From Capnocytophaga leadbetteri (GTDB lineage Bacteria; Bacteroidota; Bacteroidia; Flavobacteriales; Flavobacteriaceae): DNA of 64,000 nt. The position numbers and the translations under genes were made by a program. Under the pieces are notes generated by a model. It was not told where the DNA came from, did not search any database, and saw only the letters and a program-made list of their open reading frames with translations. Below, in pieces: positions 1-8,348 of the stretch; position 1 is the first letter of the stretch, and the number at the start of each line of letters is the position of its first letter. Location: contig NZ_QBKG01000006.1 in NCBI RefSeq assembly GCF_003054025.1, forward strand, positions 62,001 to 126,000, in the 5' to 3' direction.

Positions 1-1
1 A

Positions 2-886
2 AATGAACTTAAGCAACAGGTGCGTACCCTATACCAACAATTGCAGTACTTAGCCTTCAAGCAGCAGCAACTCTTACAGCTCGATAGTCTTTTCAATGAT
101 TTTATCCGTATTGCCCAGGTACGTTTTAAGGCAGGTGACACCAAGAAAATAGACATCAACACCGCACAGGTAAAAAAAGGAGAGATTACCCTCTTGCTAA
201 AGCAAAACCAAGCCTTGGCACAGACGGCTTATCGCAACCTGCATAGCCTTATGCAAACCGAAGCGGACTTTACCATCGCCACCTCCACTGCATACGAACC
301 TTTGTTGCTAAAAGAGACCTCTGCCCCCAGCCTCTCTCAGCACCCCTTAGTACAGCTAAGCTACCAAGAGGCTACCATCGCCCAGAATAATCAGCATTTG
401 GAGCGTGCCCAAGCCCTACCCGATCTTACTTTGGGCTATACCAATCAGTCCCTCATCGGAATGCAAACCATCGGTGGAGTAGAATCCTACGCCGATAGAA
501 GCCAGCGCTTTCACTTTGCCACCGTGGGGCTATCAATTCCGCTCTTTACCGCCACTCACACCAAAGTAAAAGCCTACGAATACCAAAGGCAAGCCGCCTT
601 AGAGCAAGCTAAGCAAACAGAAAAACAGCTCAACACCCGATGGATCAATCTGTGGGAGAGCTACCAACTGAATTTGCAAAAGTATCAGTTTTACAAAGAC
701 GAAGCCCTCCCTGAAGCACAGCGCATCGTAAAGGCCAACCAATTGGGCTACAGTGCCGGTGAAATAAGCTATGTAGAATACCTCTATACCCTACAGACAG
801 CTGTAGATACTCGCTTGGCATTCCTTGAAAGTATAGAGGCGCTCAATCAAAAAGTAATAGAACTCCAATCCCTTTTAAATCAGTAA
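2..886 (+). CDS. Outer membrane efflux protein, TolC-like domain (partial, 5' end outside window)
   Basis: The reading frame is open from the left edge, so the gene starts outside the window; the GTG at 20 is only an internal codon. The 295 visible residues are a helical, Gln/Ala-rich repeat typical of the TolC/CusC outer membrane factor family, which forms the exit duct of RND efflux pumps. It lies 5 bp before a CusB-like adaptor gene, which supports a heavy-metal-type RND system. In Bacteroidota the CzcA/CusA pump is often fused to a C-terminal TolC domain, so this could be the end of such a fusion or a separate CusC; the window cannot decide. The family call is firm and the substrate is unknown. 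Confidence 0.8.
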   Translation, partial: NELKQQVRTLYQQLQYLAFKQQQLLQLDSLFNDFIRIAQVRFKAGDTKKIDINTAQVKKGEITLLLKQNQALAQTAYRNLHSLMQTEADFTIATSTAYEPLLLKETSAPSLSQHPLVQLSYQEATIAQNNQHLERAQALPDLTLGYTNQSLIGMQTIGGVESYADRSQRFHFATVGLSIPLFTATHTKVKAYEYQRQAALEQAKQTEKQLNTRWINLWESYQLNLQKYQFYKDEALPEAQRIVKANQLGYSAGEISYVEYLYTLQTAVDTRLAFLESIEALNQKVIELQSLLNQ

Positions 887-891
887 CACAC

Positions 892-2073
892 ATGAAAAAA
901 TACAGTATAAAAATCGCTTTTATCCTTATCTCACTCTTCACTTTATCCGCTTGTAATAATAACACCTCTACCACTGACCACCAGGAAGCGGAAGAAGAAC
1001 ACCACTACGAAGGAGGAAATACGACCACCCTGACCCAAACGCAAATCAAAACGGTAGACATTCGCCTGGGGCATATAGAACAAAAAGCCCTTACCGCTAC
1101 CCTGAAAGCCAATGGAGTACTGAGTGTGCCTGCCGATTATCAGGCAAAGGTATCGACCATATATACAGGGATTATCCAAAGTGTAAAGGTAGAAATAGGC
1201 ACCTATGTCCACAAAGGGCAGGTAATTGCCACCATATCCAATCCCGATTTTCTACAACAGCAACAGCGCTTGCTCACCGTAAATAGCCAAATCGAACTTG
1301 CCCAGCAAGAGCTTGACCGCCAGCAGATCCTCTACGAAGGGAATGCTGGTACTGGTAAGAACCTACAAGCCGCTACTACTCAGCTACGCACTCTCCGTAC
1401 CGAAAAAGCTTCGCTTGAAGAACAAATACGCCTAATGGGCTTAAACCCTCAAACACTCACCGATAAGGGAATGCAATCTACTTTGGCGATAGTGGCTCCT
1501 ATTAGTGGGAATATCAGTGCGGTATATACTAACAAAGGGGCTTATATAGATGCCTCCACCCCTATTGTGGAAATCATCGACAACAGTTCGCTACACCTGC
1601 ACTTGCAAGTGTATGAGCGTGACTTGCCTTACATTAAGGTAGGACAACAAGTGCACTTCAACCCTACCAATAACACCTCTCGCGAATATGATGCCCAAGT
1701 GTATAACATTGCGGCTTCGTTTGAAAACGAAAGCAAAAGCATCATTGTACATTGCCACGTAGAGGGTGACAAACAAGGGCTCATCAATGGAATGAATGTA
1801 ACAGGGGTTATCAGTCTTGACAAACAAACGACCCCTGCTGTACCTAACGAGGCTATCGTAGAGGATGCTGGTAAATCCTACATTTTTCTGGTAACCCAAA
1901 CTTCGGATAAAGAAACCTCTTTTGAGAAAGTGGAGGTAGTAAAAGGAGCTTCCGAAAGTGGGTATACTGCCATTGCCCCAGTAAAACCGATCGCCCCCGA
2001 GCAAACAATCGCTACCAAAGGCGCCTTTTTTATCAATGCTACCTTGGTCAATAGCGACGAACACGAAGACTAA
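892..2073 (+). CDS. RND efflux periplasmic adaptor subunit (CusB/HlyD type) lipoprotein
   Basis: A 393-residue membrane fusion protein that would link an inner-membrane RND pump to the TolC-like channel encoded just upstream. The N-terminus is a lipoprotein signal with lipobox LSAC (Cys21), followed by a His/Glu-rich stretch (about residues 30-42) that could bind metal. A biotinyl-lipoyl-like hairpin follows (about 85-210, with the coiled-coil part around 125-175), then beta-barrel and membrane-proximal domains. The order TolC-adaptor and the acidic/His segment suggest cation export of the Cus/Czc type. No specific metal can be assigned. The next gene starts 4 bp after the stop but is an ABC importer, so co-transcription may be incidental. 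Confidence 0.85.
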   Translation: MKKYSIKIAFILISLFTLSACNNNTSTTDHQEAEEEHHYEGGNTTTLTQTQIKTVDIRLGHIEQKALTATLKANGVLSVPADYQAKVSTIYTGIIQSVKVEIGTYVHKGQVIATISNPDFLQQQQRLLTVNSQIELAQQELDRQQILYEGNAGTGKNLQAATTQLRTLRTEKASLEEQIRLMGLNPQTLTDKGMQSTLAIVAPISGNISAVYTNKGAYIDASTPIVEIIDNSSLHLHLQVYERDLPYIKVGQQVHFNPTNNTSREYDAQVYNIAASFENESKSIIVHCHVEGDKQGLINGMNVTGVISLDKQTTPAVPNEAIVEDAGKSYIFLVTQTSDKETSFEKVEVVKGASESGYTAIAPVKPIAPEQTIATKGAFFINATLVNSDEHED

Positions 2074-2077
2074 ACTA

Positions 2078-3628
2078 ATGAACATCTTGAGAGATCTTAT
2101 TTCTCTTCTGTGGAAGGATGCCCCTTTCTTCCTTCATCTCACCGCCGAGCATCTGCTCATCTCGCTCTCCGCCATAGCCATAGCTACCCTTATAGGGGTG
2201 CTATTGGGGATCTTTATCAGCGAGTACCGCAAGTATGCCGTTTGGCTCTTGGGGGCTGTGAATGTGCTCTATACTATCCCCTCTATCGCTTTATTGGGTT
2301 TCTTTATCACTATTACGGGGGTAGGGAACCTCACGGCTCTTATTGCTCTAATACTCTATGCTTTACTGCCTATTATCCGCAGTACTTATACGGGTATTAC
2401 CCAAATCAATCCGCTGATTGTAGAAGCTGCAGAGGCAATGGGTAGCACCCGCGGGCAACTACTTTGGAAAATCAAACTTCCTTTAGCCCTGCCTGTACTA
2501 ATGTCGGGCATTCGGAATATGGTAACGATGACCATTGCGCTGGCAGGTATTGCCTCGTTTGTAGGTGCTGGGGGCTTGGGGGTAGCTATCTACAGAGGTA
2601 TCACGACCAATAATAGTGCGATGACCCTCATAGGCAGTGTGCTGATTGCGCTCTTGGCTTTAGGTTTTGATTTTCTTTTGGCAAAAGTAGAGCAACGATT
2701 GGTACACCGTGAAGTTGCCTATAAACGCAATCCGCTAAAGCTGGTAGGGATAGGAATTTTGGCACTGCTCATCACTCTCTTCTTCGTGCTTTCGCCTAAG
2801 AAAACAAAGGATATACATATCGCTACCAAACCGATGACTGAGAGCTATTTGCTGGGGCAGATGCTTTCTTTGCTTATTGAACAAGACACGGGGCTTTCGG
2901 TGCGACTGACCAATGGCGTAGGGGGTGGCACCTCTAACATTCACCCTGCCATAGCGCGTGGAGAGTTTGATATGTACCCCGAGTATACCGGCACCGCGTG
3001 GGAAGCAGTTCTCAAACGCAAAGACCCTTACAACGAGAACAAGTTTGCTGACTTAGAAACTGCCTATAAAAAGCAATACGGATTGGAATGGGCTAACCTA
3101 TATGGCTTCAACAATACTTATAGCTTGGCAGTAAGCAAGGAAATGGCTCAAAAATACCAGCTCAAAACCTTTACCGATTTGGCTAAGGTGAGTGAGCGAC
3201 TTATCTTTGGGGCTGAATACGACTTCTTTGAGCGAGAAGATGGTTACAAAGCACTACAAGAGGTATATGGGATGCTCTTTAGAAAGGTACTCGATATGGA
3301 TATCGGACTGAAATACCAAGCGATGCGTGATAAAAAGATTGACGTTATGGTGGTTTTCACTACCGATGGACAGCTATCGGTAAGTGAGGTGGTGGTACTG
3401 CAAGACGACCGTAATATGTACCCCTCCTACAAGGCAGGCACAGTGGTACGCACCGAGCTACTGACCACCTACCCCACCCTGCGCACTACTTTGGCAAAGC
3501 TGAACCAGCTAATAGACGATAGCACGATGGCGCACCTCAACTTCTTAGTAGAAACTGAAAGAAAACGACCTGAAGAAGTTGCTAAGAACTTTCTGCTACA
3601 AAAAGGACTTTTAGACCCACAACGATGA
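2078..3628 (+). CDS. ABC transporter permease fused to substrate-binding domain (OpuC/EgtU-type)
   Basis: A 516-residue fusion. Residues about 1-210 form a multi-helix permease with a binding-protein-dependent transport motif (EAAEAMGSTRGQ region); after a transmembrane helix near 225-245 comes a periplasmic substrate-binding domain of the OpuAC/quaternary-amine type, with the family motif YPEYTGTAW. This arrangement is known for osmoprotectant (betaine/choline/carnitine) importers and for the ergothioneine importer EgtU, which cannot be told apart by eye. I chose ATG 2078, four bases after the adaptor stop; a longer frame from 2036 would overlap that gene and add no membrane signal. The stop overlaps the start of the ATPase gene by 4 bp, so they form a unit. 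Confidence 0.85.
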   Translation: MNILRDLISLLWKDAPFFLHLTAEHLLISLSAIAIATLIGVLLGIFISEYRKYAVWLLGAVNVLYTIPSIALLGFFITITGVGNLTALIALILYALLPIIRSTYTGITQINPLIVEAAEAMGSTRGQLLWKIKLPLALPVLMSGIRNMVTMTIALAGIASFVGAGGLGVAIYRGITTNNSAMTLIGSVLIALLALGFDFLLAKVEQRLVHREVAYKRNPLKLVGIGILALLITLFFVLSPKKTKDIHIATKPMTESYLLGQMLSLLIEQDTGLSVRLTNGVGGGTSNIHPAIARGEFDMYPEYTGTAWEAVLKRKDPYNENKFADLETAYKKQYGLEWANLYGFNNTYSLAVSKEMAQKYQLKTFTDLAKVSERLIFGAEYDFFEREDGYKALQEVYGMLFRKVLDMDIGLKYQAMRDKKIDVMVVFTTDGQLSVSEVVVLQDDRNMYPSYKAGTVVRTELLTTYPTLRTTLAKLNQLIDDSTMAHLNFLVETERKRPEEVAKNFLLQKGLLDPQR

Positions 3629-4335
3629 TTACTTTTTCTGATATACACAAAAATTATAATGGTAAGGAGATTATTGCTGACTTGAATCTGACCATTGAAA
3701 GCGGTACTTTCCTCACCATCATAGGCACTTCGGGCTCTGGTAAAACCACCGTGCTGAAGATGATTAACGGGCTGGTATTGCCTGACAAAGGGGAAATACG
3801 TATTGACGACAAGAATATTGCAGACGAAAACCTCATTGCCTTGCGCCGCAACATAGGTTATGTAATTCAAGGTAATATTCTCTTTCCGCACCTGAGCGTG
3901 GCAGAGAACATAGCCTATGTGCTTGTCCTAAAGAATTATCCTAAAAGCGACATCAGCCGTATTGTTGCTGAAAAACTACGGTTAGTAAACCTCGCTCCTG
4001 AACTGGCTAAGCGTTTTCCGCACGAGCTATCAGGAGGACAACAACAACGGGTGGGGATTGCAAGAGCCTTAGCTGCTAATCCTAACATCATACTAATGGA
4101 CGAGCCATTTGGAGCGTTAGACAGCATCACCCGCAAGCAGCTACAGTGCGAGCTAAAAGCATTGCATCAGCTTTCAGGGGCTACTATCGTATTTGTTACT
4201 CACGACATAACCGAAGCCTTAACACTGGGTACCAAAGTATTGGTGTTGGACAAGGGTGTTATTCAGCAATACGACACCCCCGAAATGATTAAAAGCAATC
4301 CTGCTAATGATTTTGTAAGACAATTGGTTCATTAA
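3625..4335 (+). CDS. ABC transporter ATP-binding protein, osmoprotectant (OpuCA/ProV) type, short form
   Basis: The ATPase partner of the upstream permease/binding fusion, with an ATGA overlap. Visible motifs: Walker A GTSGSGKTT (about residues 34-42), signature LSGGQQQRVGIARAL, Walker B IILMDEPFGALD and an H-loop in FVTHDITEAL. At 236 residues it stops after the nucleotide-binding domain. OpuCA and EgtV proteins normally carry C-terminal CBS domains that sense ionic strength or ligands; these are absent here, so osmotic gating by CBS is unlikely. The Ala-leucine pattern and cytoplasmic location are as expected. Substrate is unknown. Confidence 0.88.
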   Translation: MITFSDIHKNYNGKEIIADLNLTIESGTFLTIIGTSGSGKTTVLKMINGLVLPDKGEIRIDDKNIADENLIALRRNIGYVIQGNILFPHLSVAENIAYVLVLKNYPKSDISRIVAEKLRLVNLAPELAKRFPHELSGGQQQRVGIARALAANPNIILMDEPFGALDSITRKQLQCELKALHQLSGATIVFVTHDITEALTLGTKVLVLDKGVIQQYDTPEMIKSNPANDFVRQLVH

Positions 4336-4347
4336 TAATTTATAAAA

Positions 4348-5307
4348 ATGAAAGCTATCGTTATCCATCAAGCGGGCGATGCCCAGCAGTTACAAATAGA
4401 AGAACGTCCTATCCCAGCACTCAAAGAGGGTTGGACGTTAGTAAAAGTAAAAGGCTTCGGCATCAATCGTTCGGAGATATTCACGCGGCAAGGACACTCA
4501 CCTTCGGTTATTTTTCCGCGTATTTTAGGCATTGAGTGTGTAGGGGTAGTGGAAGCTACTACCAGTCCTACTTTGCAAAAAGGGCAGACTATTGTTTCGC
4601 TAATGGGTGAAATGGGCAGGGCTTTTGACGGTAGTTATGCCGAATATACCCTCTTGCCCAACGGACAAGTATACCCCATAACCACTACACTGAGTTGGGC
4701 GGAACTTGCTGCGATACCCGAAACCTACTATACTGCCTTTGGCTCTATGCAAAACTTGCAACTCAAACCTACTGATACCGTACTGGTGCGTGCTGCTGCC
4801 AGTGGGGTAGGCATTGCTTTTTTACGATTGGTAAAAGCTCAATATCCTACGCTGAGGGTAGTAGGTTCTATCAGAGGTAATAACACTGAGAAAGCAGCTG
4901 TACTCTTGGGGTTGGGTTACGATACTATTATCGCCGATAATGATAACGTTTTGGCTACCGATGAGTGTTTTGATAAAATATTAGAGTTGGTGGGACCTGC
5001 AAGTATTAAGGATTCATTTGCTCACATAAAAGAATATGGCATCATCTGTGCTACAGGACTTTTAGGCGGTAAGTGGTATTTAGAGGACTTTGACCCTACT
5101 CGCGACCTCCTACACAATGCCTATCTTACCATTTTCTATTCAGGTACTGTAAATGCCGAAAAGATTACCCAGTTATTTGCTTATATTGACGAACACGATG
5201 TACCCGTTGCTCCCGAAAAAGTATTTACCTTAGAAGAAATAGTTGCTGCTCATCAATATGTTGAAAGCAGTGCAGGTTATGGTAAGGTGGTGGTGTGCAT
5301 TAGCTAA
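4348..5307 (+). CDS. MDR/quinone oxidoreductase-like zinc-type alcohol dehydrogenase family protein
   Basis: A 319-residue medium-chain dehydrogenase/reductase. The N-terminal GroES-like domain (FGINRSE, then GHSPSVIFPRILGIE) is followed by a Rossmann domain with the NADPH-binding stretch VRAAASGVGIAFLRL (about residues 148-162). The Cys and His zinc ligands of true alcohol dehydrogenases are not evident, which fits the quinone-reductase branch that uses NADPH without zinc. It starts 12 bp after the ABC ATPase gene, so it may be read through from that unit. Physiological substrate cannot be inferred. Confidence 0.8.
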   Translation: MKAIVIHQAGDAQQLQIEERPIPALKEGWTLVKVKGFGINRSEIFTRQGHSPSVIFPRILGIECVGVVEATTSPTLQKGQTIVSLMGEMGRAFDGSYAEYTLLPNGQVYPITTTLSWAELAAIPETYYTAFGSMQNLQLKPTDTVLVRAAASGVGIAFLRLVKAQYPTLRVVGSIRGNNTEKAAVLLGLGYDTIIADNDNVLATDECFDKILELVGPASIKDSFAHIKEYGIICATGLLGGKWYLEDFDPTRDLLHNAYLTIFYSGTVNAEKITQLFAYIDEHDVPVAPEKVFTLEEIVAAHQYVESSAGYGKVVVCIS

Positions 5308-5428
5308 GAGGAAAACGCTTACAGATTTTGTTGAAGACTTTAAAAAACTTTCACTTTCTGAACTTTCTCCTATAATAAAGCTATTAGAGCAACTAGAAAT
5401 AGAGAAAATACATATAAATGGTGACTAA
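5243..5428 (+). other. Short open frame, possible gene remnant
   Basis: A 61-codon open frame whose first 22 codons lie inside the reductase gene. The part after 5308 encodes a plausible helical segment (TDFVEDFKKLSLSELSPI and on to a terminal NGD), richer in Lys, Glu and Leu than random frames here. No in-frame ATG, GTG or TTG lies between the reductase stop and that segment, so it is not a convincing gene by itself. It may be the tail of a decayed gene linked to the AT-rich gene that follows 9 bp later, or chance. Confidence 0.2.
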
Positions 5429-5437
5429 AATAAATAG

Positions 5438-6061
5438 ATGATGACAATTATTAATATAGAAAATCATTTAGATACTTATAAAGATGAATATTTCTTAGTG
5501 GAAGAATCTACAGGAAATATATATTATCAATATAAAGGGGAAAAGAAAGTATTTATAAACTCTGATAAGGATTCTTTTAACAAATGTTTGTTCGCATATA
5601 GTAACTTTGTGAAAAATAATAACTTTACTCTCGTTACTGCTGAAAATATTATAAATATCTGTAAGAAACATATTCAATATACTGATTTTATTATTCAAAA
5701 AGATTTTTTAGGAGCCAAATCTTTCTTTTGGCAAGAAAAATTATATGATATAGCCATACTTATAGAGGATAATTATTCGATTCTATCTCCTTATAAAGAC
5801 TTTTTTCTTTTTTATGAAACAAAAATGTATATCAATAGTAGTATTGCAGAAATCAATACCTATCAGGAATATCAAAATATAGACAAAGAGTCTGTTATTC
5901 GAACGATACAAACTATTTATACAAACCTTCCCATCGAAAATTTACACACTATACAATTAAAAGTAATGGAACTTGTCTTGGTTTCTGTCTACGGAAAAGC
6001 TCGTTTTGATGATTTTCTTCTCAGAAGAGAGAAAAGAATCAAAGAAATAATGGGTATTTAA
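5438..6061 (+). CDS. Hypothetical protein, AT-rich gene
   Basis: I do not recognise this 207-residue protein. It is soluble (no signal peptide or membrane segment), rich in Ile, Tyr, Phe, Asn and Lys, and starts with two Met codons (5438, 5441). The base composition is clearly more AT-rich than the genes on both sides, which suggests acquired DNA. Two aromatic segments (around residues 15-35 and 95-125) give the look of a small alpha/beta protein such as an immunity or antitoxin-like protein, but no family motif is visible. A strong hairpin terminator follows directly. Function unknown. Confidence 0.55.
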   Translation: MMTIINIENHLDTYKDEYFLVEESTGNIYYQYKGEKKVFINSDKDSFNKCLFAYSNFVKNNNFTLVTAENIINICKKHIQYTDFIIQKDFLGAKSFFWQEKLYDIAILIEDNYSILSPYKDFFLFYETKMYINSSIAEINTYQEYQNIDKESVIRTIQTIYTNLPIENLHTIQLKVMELVLVSVYGKARFDDFLLRREKRIKEIMGI

Positions 6062-6064
6062 AAT

Positions 6065-6108
6065 AAACCCTCCCCACTGGTAAAGAATACTATAAGCGGG
6101 GAGGGTTT
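6065..6108 (+). terminator. Intrinsic terminator after the AT-rich gene
   Basis: An 11-bp perfect stem, left arm 6065-6075 (AAACCCTCCCC) and right arm 6098-6108 (GGGGAGGGTTT), ending in a T tract to 6109. It lies 4 bp after the stop of the 207-residue gene. Confidence 0.85.
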
Positions 6109-6235
6109 TCATTCACTTCCTCAATTTATATACAAATTTCTTGTATTTGTATCATCCTATTTGCCAAAAACGCCGTACTTTTGCCCCGTAAAACAGAGGA
6201 ATATTACAAATGATGTATGGTTTAATTAGCAGCCT

Positions 6236-7195
6236 ATGAAACTTCTTCAATTTATAAAAAACTGGACGCTCCCTATCTCTATGGGTATAGGGGCAGTGGC
6301 GTATTTGGTATTTTACTATGTACCAGCTTTGGAAGGGGCTTCGCAGTGGTTTGCCCCTATATTCAACAGTATATTGCCGTTGTTTATGTTCCTCATTCTC
6401 TACGTAACTTTTTGCAAGGTCGATTTTAGGAAGATAGCCATCGTACCTTGGCATTGGTGGATGGTAGCAGTGCAATGCCTATTAATAGGCATAGGCGTGG
6501 GGGCTATTCTCCTCTTTGGTATAGTAGGTAAGGAGCTGATTCTTTTGGAAAGTATATTGGCTTGCATTATCAGTCCGTGTGCCGCAACGGCAGCCGTAGT
6601 AACCCTCAAACTCGGTGGTAATTTAGAGCAAATGACTACTTATACCTTTGTTTCTAATCTGCTCTGTGCCTTGCTTATTCCGCTATGCTTTCCGTTGATA
6701 GAACCCGCCTCGCAAATGACCTTCTGGAGTGCTTTTGTGCTAATAATGCAGAAAGTATGCTTAGTGCTGGTTGTACCAATGCTATTAGCCTTGCTCACCA
6801 AGAGCCTACCCCTACTCCATCGTTTTCACCAATGGCTCATACATATACCCGACCTTTCTTTTTATCTATGGGGTTGCTCGCTAATGATTGTAACAGGCAC
6901 TACCCTGAAAAATATCTTTCACGCGCAAACCTCTGTCAGCTTTTTGCTATTCATCGGTATTTCGGGCTTAGTAGTATGCCTATTGCAGTACGCCATAGGG
7001 CGACGTATAGGGAGCTTTTTTTGCTCTTCGATAGAAGCGGGACAAGCTTTAGGGCAAAAGAACACCGCCTTTGCTATCTGGATAGCCACAACCTACCTGC
7101 ACCCTCTTTCTACAGTAGGGCCTGGTTGCTATATTCTATGGCAGAATATTATCAATTCTATAGAAATCTGGAAACGAGGAAAGTATGAAGCGTAA
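6236..7195 (+). CDS. Bile acid:sodium symporter (BASS)-family membrane transporter
   Basis: A 319-residue integral membrane protein with about nine to ten hydrophobic helices. The pattern of paired helices, the segment IISPCAATAAVVTLKLGGN (about residues 111-129) and the C-terminal GQALGQKNTAFAIW motif are typical of the bile acid:sodium symporter / arsenical-type superfamily, whose conserved GN and xNxG-like turns contribute to ion binding. It would act in the inner membrane. A TACTTTTG -7 box lies at 6176-6183, about 53 bp before the start, though a well-spaced -33 box is not clear. It appears to be a single-gene unit. Substrate unknown. Confidence 0.7.
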   Translation: MKLLQFIKNWTLPISMGIGAVAYLVFYYVPALEGASQWFAPIFNSILPLFMFLILYVTFCKVDFRKIAIVPWHWWMVAVQCLLIGIGVGAILLFGIVGKELILLESILACIISPCAATAAVVTLKLGGNLEQMTTYTFVSNLLCALLIPLCFPLIEPASQMTFWSAFVLIMQKVCLVLVVPMLLALLTKSLPLLHRFHQWLIHIPDLSFYLWGCSLMIVTGTTLKNIFHAQTSVSFLLFIGISGLVVCLLQYAIGRRIGSFFCSSIEAGQALGQKNTAFAIWIATTYLHPLSTVGPGCYILWQNIINSIEIWKRGKYEA

Positions 7196-7296
7196 AAAAG
7201 GGTCTGTTAACATAGCAACTTACTGATTATTAACATCCCCCACCCCCTTTCGAAGGGGTAAATGTGATAGTCAGTATAACTACTGAAAGAAAACTA

Positions 7297-7320
7297 AATT
7301 TGCTAATTTGCTAATTATTT
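7297..7320 (+). repeat. Short 8-bp tandem repeat (AATTTGCT) x2-3
   Basis: Two exact AATTTGCT units at 7297-7312 and a degenerate third. It belongs to the 8-bp family also seen at 26983, 51246 and 59104. Its first TTTG serves as the -33 box of the following promoter. Confidence 0.6.
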
Positions 7321-7330
7321 TATACTTTTG
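7299..7330 (+). promoter_or_regulatory. Promoter for the DUF493-DUF4290-murA unit
   Basis: TTTG at 7299-7302, a 20-bp spacer, then TACTTTTG at 7323-7330, matching the Bacteroidota primary sigma consensus. It precedes the ATG at 7381 by about 50 bp. Confidence 0.7.
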
Positions 7331-7380
7331 CCGTCTAACTTATCTGCTATCTCACTTAATATAATAACAAAGAAAACACA

Positions 7381-7671
7381 ATGAAATCAGAACAAGAACT
7401 TGCTGAATTTTACGAACGACTTAAAAAAGAATTAGTAGAGACCTCTCTTTTCCCTACTAAATACCTATACAAATTCATAATTCCTGATGATGAAGCTAAA
7501 TTAGTGCAACTAAAAGACGTTTTTAAAGAAACAAGTGCTGAAATTAGTACGCGTCCGTCATCAAATGGCAAATATATAGGTGTTTCGGTAAGCCTAACCG
7601 TTAAAAACCCTGATGAAGTAATTAAATATTACAAAGAAGCTGGCAAAGTAGAAGGTATTTTATCATTATGA
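7381..7671 (+). CDS. DUF493 (YbeD-like) family protein
   Basis: A 96-residue protein matching the DUF493/YbeD family: an ACT-like alpha-beta fold of about 90 residues with the start FPTKYLYKFIIP and a C-terminal SVSLTVKNPDEVIKYY. The family is widespread and often thought regulatory because of its resemblance to ligand-binding ACT domains; no reaction is established. It is the first gene of a unit with 4-bp overlap to the DUF4290 gene, read from the promoter at 7299-7330. Confidence 0.82.
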   Translation: MKSEQELAEFYERLKKELVETSLFPTKYLYKFIIPDDEAKLVQLKDVFKETSAEISTRPSSNGKYIGVSVSLTVKNPDEVIKYYKEAGKVEGILSL

Positions 7672-8348
7672 CGACATTAGAATACAATACAGAGCGCCCT
7701 GCGCTACTCATACCTGAATATGGTAGGCACATACAGAAAATGATAGAGAAAGCGGTGCTCTTAGAAGACCGCAACGTGCGCAACCGCACTGCCCGTAGTA
7801 TCGTAGCGGTGATGGGGAACCTATTTCCGCACCTACGCGATGTGCCTGACTTTCAGCATAAACTATGGGATCAGCTGTTTATAATGTCTGATTTTAAGTT
7901 AGATGTAGATTCGCCATACGAAAAGCCTACCCGCTCGACCTTGTACAAGCGTCCTGACCGGTTGCAATATCCGCAGGCACACCCTAAATACCGTTTTTAT
8001 GGCAATGTGATTATCCGTATGATTGAGACCTGCTGTAAGTGGGAAAAAGGCGAACTGCGAGAGGCGCTAGAGTACTCGATAGCTAACCATATGAAAAAGA
8101 GTTTCTTAACGTGGAACAAAGAATCGGTAGATGATAGCGTAGTATTTGAACATTTGTACGAACTCAGTAGGGGTGAGATAGATTTGCGACGTCGCAAAGA
8201 AGACTTGACTGATAGCCAGTCGCTTATACGTACAAAAATGAATCTGACCAAGCGTACCCCTACTACTACCCCCCACTACGGACAAGGGCAACAAAAGAAA
8301 GGATTTACTAATTATAAAAAGAATAACAATGGGCGTTTTCAAAATTGA
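7668..8348 (+). CDS. DUF4290 domain-containing protein
   Basis: A 226-residue soluble protein of a family restricted to Bacteroidota (DUF4290), recognisable by the start LEYNTERPALLIPEYGRHIQKM and the pattern of short helices that follows. The last 30 residues are low-complexity (Thr, Gln, Gly, Lys, Asn) and probably disordered. It is sandwiched between DUF493 (4-bp overlap) and murA (20-bp overlap), an order suggesting coupled translation with the first peptidoglycan enzyme. Function unknown. Confidence 0.8.
   Translation: MTTLEYNTERPALLIPEYGRHIQKMIEKAVLLEDRNVRNRTARSIVAVMGNLFPHLRDVPDFQHKLWDQLFIMSDFKLDVDSPYEKPTRSTLYKRPDRLQYPQAHPKYRFYGNVIIRMIETCCKWEKGELREALEYSIANHMKKSFLTWNKESVDDSVVFEHLYELSRGEIDLRRRKEDLTDSQSLIRTKMNLTKRTPTTTPHYGQGQQKKGFTNYKKNNNGRFQN

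Noticed and set aside
6685-7188. Open frame of 167 codons on the + strand inside the BASS transporter gene
   Set aside because: It is a shadow of the transporter in another frame, with no promoter or start context and an unlikely amino acid composition.
7243-7259. Hairpin ACCCCCTTTCGAAGGGGT before the DUF493 promoter
   Set aside because: A short stem of six pairs without a T tract; not convincing as a terminator, possibly a dispersed element.
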